A DNA stretch of 8,102 bases from Oscillospiraceae bacterium (GCA_017451665.1 JAFTNX010000014.1:1-8102), one strand, 5' to 3'. Positions 1 to 6,949 are shown, counted from the stretch's first letter. Made by a program: numbers and translations. The notes: generated by a model from the letters alone, not told the origin.

Positions 1-1220
1 GAGAAAAGAAGTAAATCCTGCAGAATATCCTTAGATGCACCATAAGACTGATAAATTCCGAATTTAAGCTGTAAGCCGAATACCGAGAAGAATTTTTCAT
101 AATCCTCACGCTTATTCTTAAGAAGCTTTGTAAGCTCATTCTTGATTGATTTTTCGATATTCTTAGCGATAATTTTAAGCTGTCTGTCGTGCTGGAGCAT
201 TTCTCTTGAAATATTCAGCGACAAGTCTTCAGAGTCAACAAGTCCCTTTACAAAGCTGAAATGGTCAGGGAGCAAATCTGCGCACTTTTCCATAATAAGC
301 ACTCCACTTGAATAAAGCTGAAGTCCCTTTTCATAGTCCTTTGCGTAGTAGTCAAAAGGTGCTCTTGCCGGCACAAAAAGAAGTGAGTCAAATGTAGCAA
401 GGCCTTCTGTTTTTGAGTGAATATAGGTAATAGGATTTTCGTAATCGTTGAATTTTTCAATGTAGAAGTTGTTGTAATCGTCAGCTGTAAGCTCGTTTTT
501 ATTCTTCTTCCAGATAGGCACCATACTGTTTAAAGTTTCGTTTTCAACGTGAACTTCCACATCATCTTCGTCGTGATAGTGAGTATGGGAAATATCCATT
601 TTAATAGGATAACGGATATAGTCAGAATACTTCTTTACAAGTGACTGAATCTGATACTGTTCAAGATACTTGCTGTATTTTTCGTCGTCGTTATCTTCTT
701 TAAGTGTGAGAATAATTGTTGTTCCGTGAGTATCCTTTTCACACTCGTCAATTGTATATCCGTCAACGCCTTCGCTCTCCCACTTGTAAGCTACATCGCT
801 TCCAAAAGGCTTTGTGTAAACTGTCACAAGCTTTGCAACCATAAATGCCGAATAAAAGCCTACACCAAACTGACCGATAATGTCAACATCTTCGCCCAAA
901 TCATTATCCTTTTTGAATGCCAGTGAGCCACTGTTAGCGATAGTACCAAGGTTAACTTCAAGCTCGTCCTTTGTCATACCGATACCGTTGTCGGAAATTG
1001 TAATTGTGTTGTTTTCCTTGTCAAGCTTAAGGTCAATCTGCAAAGCGTTTCTGTCAATGCCCATTGAAGCGTCGGTAAGTGACTTGAAATAAAGCTTGTC
1101 AATTGCGTCGCTTGCATTTGAAATAAGCTCACGGAGAAAAATTTCCTTGTGAGTATAAATTGAGTTAATCATCATGTCCAGAAGTCGTTTTGACTCTGCT
1201 TTAAACTGTTTTGTTTCCAT
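1..1220 (-). CDS. htpG: HtpG, Hsp90-family molecular chaperone (N-terminal 406 residues; 3' end outside window)
   Basis: Cytosolic ATP-dependent Hsp90 chaperone that remodels client proteins under heat and other stress. The frame is open from ATG at 1220 to the left edge, 406 codons out of about 620-640 usual for the family, so the end of the middle domain and the C-terminal dimerisation domain are missing only because of the window. GHKL ATPase signatures are visible: LRELISNASDA at about residues 29-39 (E31 catalytic Glu, N35 Mg/ATP ligand), SDNGIGM at 76-82 and GQFGVGFYSAF at 116-126. The middle domain follows, with SMVPIWKKNK, the SSGVLIMEKCADLLPDHF stretch and NISREMLQHDRQL, which carries the conserved ATP-contacting Arg. 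The start is fixed by AAGGAGAG at 1226-1233 and by the match of METKQFKAESKRLLDMM to other HtpG N-termini. No stop or frameshift was seen. The gene has its own promoter and CIRCE operator and is divergent from metF. Confidence 0.97.
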   Translation of the reverse strand, partial: METKQFKAESKRLLDMMINSIYTHKEIFLRELISNASDAIDKLYFKSLTDASMGIDRNALQIDLKLDKENNTITISDNGIGMTKDELEVNLGTIANSGSLAFKKDNDLGEDVDIIGQFGVGFYSAFMVAKLVTVYTKPFGSDVAYKWESEGVDGYTIDECEKDTHGTTIILTLKEDNDDEKYSKYLEQYQIQSLVKKYSDYIRYPIKMDISHTHYHDEDDVEVHVENETLNSMVPIWKKNKNELTADDYNNFYIEKFNDYENPITYIHSKTEGLATFDSLLFVPARAPFDYYAKDYEKGLQLYSSGVLIMEKCADLLPDHFSFVKGLVDSEDLSLNISREMLQHDRQLKIIAKNIEKSIKNELTKLLKNKREDYEKFFSVFGLQLKFGIYQSYGASKDILQDLLLF

Positions 1221-1261
1221 TTTTTACTCTCCTTATATATAAATGTATTTTTTACAGCAAT

Positions 1262-1288
1262 TTAGCACTCACGCACTTTGAGTGCTAA
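1262..1288 (-). promoter_or_regulatory. CIRCE operator (HrcA-binding inverted repeat)
   Basis: The sequence is TTAGCACTC, a 9-base spacer, then GAGTGCTAA. This is the canonical CIRCE element with no mismatch in either arm and the exact spacer length. It begins 4 bases downstream of the htpG -10 box, so it covers the expected transcription start and lies in the 5' leader, the usual position for HrcA repression. It implies that HrcA represses htpG until heat or misfolded-protein stress titrates GroE. It is more than 100 bp from the metF start codon and outside the metF promoter. Confidence 0.97.
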
Positions 1289-1292
1289 TATA

Positions 1293-1320
1293 ATTATACC
1301 ACCACTGATTTTAAAATCAA
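1293..1320 (-). promoter_or_regulatory. htpG promoter (sigma-A type, extended -10)
   Basis: Read on the minus strand, the -35 box is TTGATT (1315-1320), followed by a 16-bp spacer and the -10 box TATAAT (1293-1298). The bases TGG just before the -10 form an extended -10. CIRCE starts 4 bases downstream. The -35 box is part of the perfect 14-bp palindrome TGATTTTAAAATCA (1306-1319). Confidence 0.85.
1306..1319. repeat. 14-bp perfect palindrome overlapping the htpG -35 box
   Basis: TGATTTTAAAATCA reads the same on both strands and covers most of the htpG -35 hexamer. In so AT-rich an intergenic region it could be chance. If it binds a regulator, that would be a second layer of control beside CIRCE. 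No regulator family is assigned. Confidence 0.4.
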
Positions 1321-1332
1321 TATATAATCTGT

Positions 1333-1356
1333 AATTGTAATATTTTATTTACAATT
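1333..1356. repeat. Inverted repeat AATTGTAA-N8-TTACAATT between the divergent htpG and metF promoters
   Basis: Two perfect 8-bp arms (1333-1340 and 1349-1356) are separated by 8 bp, so half-site centres lie 16 bp apart. The repeat sits 9 bp upstream of the metF -35 box and 12 bp upstream of the htpG -35 box, a position that suits a regulator of either promoter. It is followed by no U-tract and lies upstream of both likely transcription starts, so it is unlikely to be a terminator. The binding protein is unknown, and AT-richness makes chance possible. Confidence 0.4.
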
Positions 1357-1365
1357 TAAATATAG

Positions 1366-1394
1366 TTGAAAAATCTTACAGAATATGATATACT
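1366..1394 (+). promoter_or_regulatory. Promoter of the metF-CPBP-phospholipase unit
   Basis: The -35 box TTGAAA (1366-1371), a 17-bp spacer and the -10 box TATACT (1389-1394), with TGA forming an extended -10, make a strong sigma-A-type promoter. Transcription should start near 1400, leaving a leader of about 25 nt before the metF ATG at 1425. That is too short for an S-box (SAM) riboswitch or T-box, which control methionine genes in many Bacillota, so any regulation here is more likely by a protein. Confidence 0.8.
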
Positions 1395-1424
1395 ATTAAA
1401 TAATCTATTTTTGAGGTGACATAA

Positions 1425-2288
1425 ATGAAAATTTCTGAAATTTTTAAAAATAAAAAGCCTGTTTTTTCTCTGGATATTTTTCCACCAAAGAAAAATCAGG
1501 GAAACATATAACAGATTTACACAACTCTTGACGGTTTAAAGGACATAAAGCCTGATTTTATTTCTGTAACTTATGGCGCAGGTGGAAATCTTGCTGACTC
1601 GTCAACTGCTGACATTTGCAGAATTATCAAGGACAAGTATAATATAACTCCCCTTGCACACCTTACTTGTGTAAACAACTCAAAAGAAGATATTTCTACT
1701 ATTTTAAAAATGCTTGACGAATACGGCGTAGAAAATATTCTTGCACTCCGTGGCGACATAAATCCTGACATCGAACCAAAAAAGGATTTTTCATACGCAA
1801 GCGAGCTTGTTTCCTTCATCAAACAGAATGGGGATTTCGGCGTGTCAGGAGCTTGTTATCCTGAGGGGCATATTCAGAGTGCGTCACTTGTTGATGACAT
1901 TTTAAATGTAAAGAAAAAGGTTGATGCAGGGGCTGACCACCTTGTTTCACAGCTTTTCTTTGACAACAAATTTTTCTACAATTTCAGAGAAAAGGCTGAA
2001 ATCGCAGGAATAAACGTACCTATCGAGGCAGGAATTATGCCTGTTGTAAACAAAAATCAGATTGAAAGAATGGTTTCTATGTGTGGGGCATCTCTCCCAC
2101 CAAAATTCACAAAAATGTGCAGTCGTTTTGCTGACAACCCGGAGGCTTTGCGTGAGGCAGGAATAGCATACGCTATCGACCAGATTATTGACCTTATTTC
2201 AAACGATGTTGACGGAATTCACCTTTATACTATGAATAACCCATACGTCGCAAAGAAAATTTTTGACGCTATCGAAACTATGAGATAA
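1425..2288 (+). pseudogene. metF: 5,10-methylenetetrahydrofolate reductase, interrupted by an in-frame stop
   Basis: MetF reduces 5,10-methylene-THF to 5-methyl-THF with FAD, feeding the methyl group to methionine synthesis. The full frame is 287 sense-length codons, normal for the family (about 280-300), but codon 29 (1509-1511) is TAA. The frame continues without further stops or shifts. Before the stop lies FSLDIFPPKK (about 14-23). After it come DFISVTYGAGG, PLAHLTCVN, ILALRGD with D111 matching E. coli Asp120, GACYPEGH, KVDAGADHLVSQLFFD and a normal C-terminus. The start ATG 1425 has GAGGTGA at 1413-1419 and a good promoter. Where the family has Glu in SFEFFPP (E. coli Glu28, proton donor), this sequence has Asp17. 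No in-frame ATG, GTG or TTG lies between the stop and ATG 1710, which has no Shine-Dalgarno and would drop about a third of the barrel. It is probably a fresh nonsense mutation (for example GAA to TAA) or a base error. Confidence 0.88.
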
Positions 2289-2306
2289 ATACTGAAAGGT
2301 AAATCT

Positions 2307-3344
2307 ATGGATATTTTTAACGATAATGACAGACAGTTTTTATACGACCAGGCAAATGCAGGGCAGAAAAAAGAGCTTTTTAAAAACTCTCTTATTTTAG
2401 GTATTCTCCTTTTGTGCTACAATGTTTTTCTTGAAATGTCTGTGTATTTGTATTACTACTTTTACTACTTTTTAAAAACAAGAAAATTCACTCTGAATTT
2501 CGGCGTGTGTAAAAACTATATTATTGATAATTTCGAGAAGTTTTCTATCACGGAATTTGAAATGCTGGGAAACGCATTTGTTACCTTCACTTCTCTTTTG
2601 GGAATTCTGCTTTTGGCGAGATTCGGATTTAAAATCAAAACCACACAGATGCTTAAATGTGACAAAAAAGGCGTTGCAATTGGTGTAAAGGTATTCCCCT
2701 TTTCGCTGCTCTTAAACTACGTATTTACGATGATTATTTCAATTATCACTATGCTTTTTGCAAATCAGGGCATAATAATCCCAGAGGCTGATTTCAGCGT
2801 TGACAAAACCACATTTATCGCAGGCTTTTCTATGTTTATCTATATGGTTGTGCTTGCACCGATAATTGAAGAAATAGTTTACAGAGGCTTTATTTTAAAG
2901 CTGATTTCACCTTATGGAAAAACAGTTTCTGTTATTCTTTCGGCATTTATTTTCGGATTTATGCACGGAAATCTTTCGCAGTTTGTAACTGCCTTTGTAA
3001 CAGGAATTGTTTTCTCGGCTGTTGCTGTTAAAACAGGCTCAATTCTCCCGACAATTGTTATGCATATGATGAACAACGCAATAAACTTCATAGCTATTGT
3101 TGGGGAAGATTATAGTCTTGACGTATGTCTTACAGTTTACAGCGTACTTTTTACCTGTATACTTCTTGTGGGAGTTATGGAAATTTTCATTTTCAGAGGA
3201 GTTATCAAACAAAAGCCAATGGAAACTACTCTCCTCTCCACAAAGGAAAGCGTAAAGACTATCATTCTCAATCCTGCAATTCTCCTTTATCTCGGATATC
3301 TGACATACACCTTTGTTAAACAAATAATCGTAGCTAATATGTAA
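2307..3344 (+). CDS. CPBP-family intramembrane metalloprotease (CAAX/Abi type)
   Basis: A polytopic membrane protein of 345 residues whose C-terminal half carries the three CPBP (Rce1-like, formerly Abi/CAAX) motifs. These are EEIVYR at about 188-193 (E188, E189, R193), FGFMH ending at H220, and HMMNN at 253-257 (HxxxN). These Glu and His residues form the predicted in-membrane metal site. Hydrophobic segments fall at about 28-55, 87-108, 130-152, 170-187, 207-220, 226-262, 272-297 and 320-340. The first about 110 residues and last about 50 lie outside the core domain. Bacterial members have been linked to peptide processing, bacteriocin immunity and membrane-protein regulation, but the substrate cannot be told from sequence. 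The gene starts 18 bp after metF with AAAGG at 2295-2299, and the phospholipase gene follows after 20 bp, so all three are probably co-transcribed. Confidence 0.88.
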   Translation: MDIFNDNDRQFLYDQANAGQKKELFKNSLILGILLLCYNVFLEMSVYLYYYFYYFLKTRKFTLNFGVCKNYIIDNFEKFSITEFEMLGNAFVTFTSLLGILLLARFGFKIKTTQMLKCDKKGVAIGVKVFPFSLLLNYVFTMIISIITMLFANQGIIIPEADFSVDKTTFIAGFSMFIYMVVLAPIIEEIVYRGFILKLISPYGKTVSVILSAFIFGFMHGNLSQFVTAFVTGIVFSAVAVKTGSILPTIVMHMMNNAINFIAIVGEDYSLDVCLTVYSVLFTCILLVGVMEIFIFRGVIKQKPMETTLLSTKESVKTIILNPAILLYLGYLTYTFVKQIIVANM

Positions 3345-3364
3345 TTTTGTAAAAAGGATTTTTT

Positions 3365-4474
3365 ATGAAAAAAGTAATTGCTTTGGGAATAGCTGTTGCT
3401 ACTTTGATAAAAGCAAGAGAAATTCACGCCGAGGGCTGGTTTAAAAAGGCTCACGTTGACATTGTTGAGCAGGCATTTGAAATTCTAAAAAACGACAGCC
3501 ACAAGGATTTGGTTTCTTCTCTTGAAATATTTAAAGACCAGCTTGTTGTGGGCGCTTGTGTGCCTGATGTAAAGGGCGACTGCGACAACGGAAGCGGGCT
3601 TCACTACTATTCCCCTAAAAATAAATTCGGACTTCCAAACAGAAAAAACGGCGATTATTACCCTAACCGTCTTGGTGGTTATTCAAAATCAGCAGGCACG
3701 ATTTTTGAGGAATGCTACTACACTGCCCTTATTTTGTGGCAGAACAAAAAATACAATACTGCTGCCGTTATGCTTGGCAGAGCTTTGCATTTTTTGTCGG
3801 ATATGTGCTGCGTGCCTCACACTACCTCAAGGGTATGCACAGGAAATCCCAAAAACTGTCATATGGCTTTTGAAACCTACGCCAACAAGTTTGTGGGAAT
3901 TTATAACGCTATGACTTCAAAAAGCTTTTACGAAAGCTATCTTTCACTTTCGCCGATTGAAATTGCAAATTCCGTAAGCGAGCTTTCGGCTGGCTTTTAT
4001 GAAAAGCTCACTTCAAAAAAGGATAAGAATTACGACGAAATTATCGCTGTCACCTATCCGTTTTCACAGATGGTTGTGGCAGGAATGATTTACAAATTCG
4101 CATACGAAGCAAAGGGCGAAAAGCTCATTGACGAGTTTAAAAGCTATGTTATAAAAAACTGTGAAACAGGGAATTTTCTTCACGCTGACGGAACAACCTC
4201 CGACGAGCCTGAGTATTTTAAAGTCAAAGCCAACCACAACGGTTCGTTGAGCTTTGAAACTCAGGAGGGTTTTCCTCTTACAATTTCCTTGAAATTCACA
4301 CAGTTCAGACTTACCCTTAAAGACGAAAACACGAGAAGCTTCCGTATCACCTGCAGAAAAAAGTTTTCAAGAAATATTGCTGAAATTCCACTTATCAAGG
4401 TTACCACAAACGCTTTTTACAAGCCTGACCTTGATTTGCATCACTGGACTATCAGAGAAACAGAAAATTCATAA
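3365..4474 (+). CDS. Secreted zinc-dependent phospholipase C with an unassigned C-terminal domain
   Basis: A 369-residue protein with a signal peptide (MKK, hydrophobic core about 4-15, AEG before W25) and a complete zinc-PLC site like that of C. perfringens alpha-toxin and B. cereus PLC. The likely ligands are W25, H30, D68, H80, H142, D146, H152, H166 and E170. D68-to-H80 (12), H142xxxD146, H142-to-H152 (10) and H166xxxE170 match alpha-toxin spacing (D56, H68, H126, D130, H136, H148, E152). In this family the N-terminal Trp amino group binds zinc, and AEG followed by W suits signal-peptidase cleavage that exposes W25. The expected activity is hydrolysis of phospholipid head groups outside the cell. 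Residues about 256-369 are beta-rich but do not look like the alpha-toxin PLAT domain; YVIKNCETGNFLHAD at 261-275 faintly resembles a beta-trefoil repeat. Nine cysteines occur, unusual for an exported clostridial protein. AAGGA at 3354-3358 sets the start. The substrate, and whether it is toxic, are unknown. Confidence 0.88.
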   Translation: MKKVIALGIAVATLIKAREIHAEGWFKKAHVDIVEQAFEILKNDSHKDLVSSLEIFKDQLVVGACVPDVKGDCDNGSGLHYYSPKNKFGLPNRKNGDYYPNRLGGYSKSAGTIFEECYYTALILWQNKKYNTAAVMLGRALHFLSDMCCVPHTTSRVCTGNPKNCHMAFETYANKFVGIYNAMTSKSFYESYLSLSPIEIANSVSELSAGFYEKLTSKKDKNYDEIIAVTYPFSQMVVAGMIYKFAYEAKGEKLIDEFKSYVIKNCETGNFLHADGTTSDEPEYFKVKANHNGSLSFETQEGFPLTISLKFTQFRLTLKDENTRSFRITCRKKFSRNIAEIPLIKVTTNAFYKPDLDLHHWTIRETENS

Positions 4475-4478
4475 AAAT

Positions 4479-4504
4479 AAAGAGTAGGAGAAATCCTACT
4501 CTTT
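4479..4504. terminator. Bidirectional intrinsic terminator between the phospholipase gene and copA
   Basis: A perfect 11-bp stem, AAAGAGTAGGA (4479-4489) and TCCTACTCTTT (4494-4504), closes on a GAAA tetraloop. It is followed by a T-rich run on the plus strand (4502-4509), and the A-rich run on its left gives a U-tract on the minus strand. It starts 5 bp after the phospholipase stop and ends 6 bp before the copA stop, so it serves both converging units. Confidence 0.93.
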
Positions 4505-4509
4505 TTGTT

Positions 4510-6717
4510 TTACAGCTTTAAACGTGTAAGCCTTAACGCATTTGAAACAACAGATACCGACGAAAGGCTCATTGCAGCAGCACCAATCATAGGGTTTAAA
4601 AGTGGCCCGCCAAAAGCATATAGAACACCACAAGCTATCGGTATTCCAAGGCTGTTGTAACAGAATGCCCAGAAAAGATTTTGTTTTATGTTTCTCATTG
4701 TGGCGTATGAAAGCCTGAACGCTTTTCCCACGTCTTTAAGGTCGCTTTTTACAAGCACAAGGTCGGCACTTTCAATTGCCACGTCAGTACCTGAGCCGAT
4801 AGCAATTCCCACGTCAGCCTGCATAAGTGCAGGTGCGTCGTTTATGCCGTCGCCCACCATTGCCACTATTTCTCCTTCGCTCTGAAGTCCCTTGATTACG
4901 TCAGATTTACCTTCAGGCAAAACGTCAGAAATAACTCTGTCAACGCCCACAAGCCCTGCAACAGCCTCTGCGCTGTTTTTGTTGTCGCCAGTTAGCATTA
5001 CTGTCTTTACTCCAAGCTTTTTAAGTTCAGCAATCGCATCAGCGCTTGTGTCCTTGACGCTGTCGGAAATTCCGATAATACCAACAATTTCTCCGTCAAG
5101 AAATACCACAGAAGTGGTCATTCCCTTTTTGCTCATTTCAAAAAGCTTATCGGAAATCGCATCTTTGTTTTCAAGATAATCAGCCTTTCCGATGTAGGCT
5201 GTTTTTCCGTTATATTCTCCTGAAACTCCAAATCCTGCAATAGTTTTTCCGTTTATTGCGTCAAAAATTTTCACACCCTTTTGTGTTGCATATTCCACAA
5301 TGGCTTTTGCAACAGGGTGGGTTGTTGTGTTTTCAAGAGATGCTGAAATTTCAAGAAGTGTTTCTTCTGAAAATCCCTCACACACAAAAGTTTCCGAAAC
5401 GCTCATTTCGCCCTTTGTGATAGTACCTGTTTTGTCAAATACAACTGTTGTGACTTTTTTTGTATTTTCAAGTGCCTCTGCATTTTTAAACAAAAGTCCG
5501 TTTTCAGCGCCCTTACCTGTTGAGGCAATAATAGCTGTCGGGGTTGCAAGTCCCAGTGCGCACGGACAGGCTATAACAAGCACGCTTACAAAAATTATAA
5601 GTGCAAGCTCAAAATCCCCCTTTGCCACAAGCCAGATAATCGCCGCCACAAGGGCGATTGTAATTACGCAGTTTACAAAAACTCCAGCCACCTTGTCAGC
5701 AAGCTTTGCGATAGGTGCTTTTGAACCACTTGCTTCTTCAACAAGCTTTATGATTTTTCCAAGTGAGGTTTCGCCACCGACGCCAGTTACCTTACAAAGC
5801 ACTTTTCCTGTATGGTTAAGTGTGCCTGCAAAAATCTTGTCACCAGTTATTTTTTCAACAGGTAAACTTTCTCCCGTAAGCATAGCCTCGCTTACGGAGG
5901 TTTCCCCCTCGACGATAATTCCGTCACAGCAAAAGCTTTCGGAAGGCTTCACCACAACAATATCGCCGATAACAAGTTCTTCGGTAGGCACTGTCATTTC
6001 GCTGCCGTTTCTTATTACAACAGCCTCATTTGGTGAAAGCTGAGTTAATTTTCTTATTGCCTCGCCTGTTTTGTTTTTGGAATTTGACTCTAAGAACTTC
6101 CCAAGAAGAACAAGTGCAATAATCATTGCAGAGCTTTCAAAATACAGATGATGAACAGCGTGTTCGTCGCCTCGGAATATATTTATCGTTGAATAAACGC
6201 TGTATGCAAACGCCGACGAAGTACCCACAGCCACAAGGCTGTCCATATTCGGGTGAAGTTTTACAAGCTTTGAAAAACCACTTGTATAGAATTTGTACCC
6301 CACACCAATAACCGGCACAGCAAGGCAAAGCTGAATGATTGCATACAACTTCGGATTACTGTCAGGGGTAACAAAAAACGGCAGACCAATCATAGGTCCC
6401 ATTGCCACATAAAAAAGTGGAATTGAAAACAAAAGTGCTAAAAACAGTTTTAATTTTGCAATAGTTCTTTGTTTTGCTTTTTCTTCCTCACGCTGTTTTG
6501 CTCTTAGCTTTTCGTCAACTACATAAAAGCCTACCCTGACAATTGCGTTTTCAAGGTCAGCGTATGAAACCCTCGTTTCGTCGTATTCAATTATAGCTTT
6601 TTCGGCAAGAAGATTTACTGTTGCCTCTACTCCGTCAATTTTGTTCAGAGCCTTTTCACAGGCAGCAGAACAGGCAGCACAGTTCATTCCACCGATTGAT
6701 AAAGTACGATTAGCCAT
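4510..6717 (-). CDS. copA: CopA, Cu+-exporting P1B-type ATPase
   Basis: A membrane pump of 735 residues that exports Cu+ at the cost of ATP. In order it has one N-terminal heavy-metal-associated domain with GMNCAAC (C13, C16); transmembrane segments at about 88-107, 123-142, 158-178 and 193-210; the actuator loop with TGES at 281-284; TM5 at about 345-365; and TM6 at about 369-391 with the CPC metal site (C384-P385-C386). The phosphorylation motif DKTGT (D428), the HP motif (H467-P468), TGDN at 576-579 and GDGINDAP at 622-629 follow. TM7 has YN (Y687, N688) and TM8 has M716-S717-L-S719-S720, the residue set of the Cu+ (P1B-1) subgroup rather than zinc or cadmium pumps. A single HMA domain is common in Bacillota. 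It lies 3 bp after copZ, with GGAG at the end of copZ as its ribosome binding site, so the two are translated from one mRNA. No CsoR or CopY gene is in the window. Confidence 0.97.
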   Translation of the reverse strand: MANRTLSIGGMNCAACSAACEKALNKIDGVEATVNLLAEKAIIEYDETRVSYADLENAIVRVGFYVVDEKLRAKQREEEKAKQRTIAKLKLFLALLFSIPLFYVAMGPMIGLPFFVTPDSNPKLYAIIQLCLAVPVIGVGYKFYTSGFSKLVKLHPNMDSLVAVGTSSAFAYSVYSTINIFRGDEHAVHHLYFESSAMIIALVLLGKFLESNSKNKTGEAIRKLTQLSPNEAVVIRNGSEMTVPTEELVIGDIVVVKPSESFCCDGIIVEGETSVSEAMLTGESLPVEKITGDKIFAGTLNHTGKVLCKVTGVGGETSLGKIIKLVEEASGSKAPIAKLADKVAGVFVNCVITIALVAAIIWLVAKGDFELALIIFVSVLVIACPCALGLATPTAIIASTGKGAENGLLFKNAEALENTKKVTTVVFDKTGTITKGEMSVSETFVCEGFSEETLLEISASLENTTTHPVAKAIVEYATQKGVKIFDAINGKTIAGFGVSGEYNGKTAYIGKADYLENKDAISDKLFEMSKKGMTTSVVFLDGEIVGIIGISDSVKDTSADAIAELKKLGVKTVMLTGDNKNSAEAVAGLVGVDRVISDVLPEGKSDVIKGLQSEGEIVAMVGDGINDAPALMQADVGIAIGSGTDVAIESADLVLVKSDLKDVGKAFRLSYATMRNIKQNLFWAFCYNSLGIPIACGVLYAFGGPLLNPMIGAAAMSLSSVSVVSNALRLTRLKL

Positions 6718-6720
6718 AAA

Positions 6721-6936
6721 TTACTCCACTTCAAAATCAGTTTCCTTAACAGCCTTCTTAACTGCAGGAATAACAGACATATCCTTAACCTTGACCACAA
6801 GAAGATTTTTCTTAGCGTATGCTTTTGCCGAAGTAACACCAGAAACAGCTGCAGCAGCCTTAGATACGGTCATTTCGCAGTGTGGACAGTGCATTCCCTT
6901 TACAGTGATATTTACAGTTTTACTAAGTCCGAACAT
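6721..6936 (-). CDS. copZ: CopZ-like copper chaperone (heavy-metal-associated domain)
   Basis: A 71-residue cytosolic single-domain protein with the ferredoxin-like HMA fold pattern. VNITVKGMHCPHCEMTV carries the metal-binding CxxC (C17 and C20 counting from the chosen start), followed by an Ala-rich helix, a beta-strand and a C-terminal helix. It should hand Cu+ to the N-terminal domain of CopA, whose gene follows after 3 bp. The frame also has an ATG at 6951, but the Shine-Dalgarno GGAGG (6945-6949) lies between the two ATGs, 8 bp before the ATG at 6936, so 6936 is the likely start (MFGLSKTVNITVKG). Specificity for copper rests on the neighbouring CopA; the domain alone could bind other soft metals. 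Confidence 0.92.
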   Translation of the reverse strand: MFGLSKTVNITVKGMHCPHCEMTVSKAAAAVSGVTSAKAYAKKNLLVVKVKDMSVIPAVKKAVKETDFEVE

Positions 6937-6944
6937 CAAAAATT

Positions 6945-6949
6945 CCTCC
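6945..6949 (-). promoter_or_regulatory. Ribosome binding site that fixes the copZ start
   Basis: On the minus strand GGAGG directly overlaps the upstream ATG (6949-6951) and is followed 8 bases later by the ATG at 6934-6936. The spacing is ideal for the second ATG and impossible for the first, which decides the start codon. Confidence 0.85.

Noticed and set aside
1401..1424. SAM (S-box) riboswitch or T-box leader for metF
   Set aside because: The promoter at 1366-1394 leaves only about 25 nt of leader, too short for either structure, and no terminator-like hairpin lies between the promoter and the start codon.
1509..1511. Recoding or stop-codon reassignment at the metF TAA
   Set aside because: TAA terminates neighbouring genes normally (metF end, CPBP gene, phospholipase, copA, copZ). 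Known selenocysteine and pyrrolysine recoding uses TGA and TAG, not TAA.
1571..1822. 83-codon antisense frame inside metF
   Set aside because: It overlaps conserved MetF blocks on the opposite strand and has no recognisable protein features. It does not explain the interruption in metF.
1710..2288. A separate 192-residue gene starting at ATG 1710
   Set aside because: It is the in-frame remainder of metF. It has no Shine-Dalgarno before ATG 1710, and it would lack the first strands of the barrel and the FPP motif, so it is not a plausible independent enzyme.
5300..6043. 247-codon open frame antisense to copA on the plus strand
   Set aside because: It lies wholly within copA, which has complete P1B ATPase motifs. 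Its product is Ser/Thr/Ala/Ile-rich with no domain, as expected for the mirror of a well-conserved coding frame, and no convincing ribosome binding site or promoter was noticed for it.
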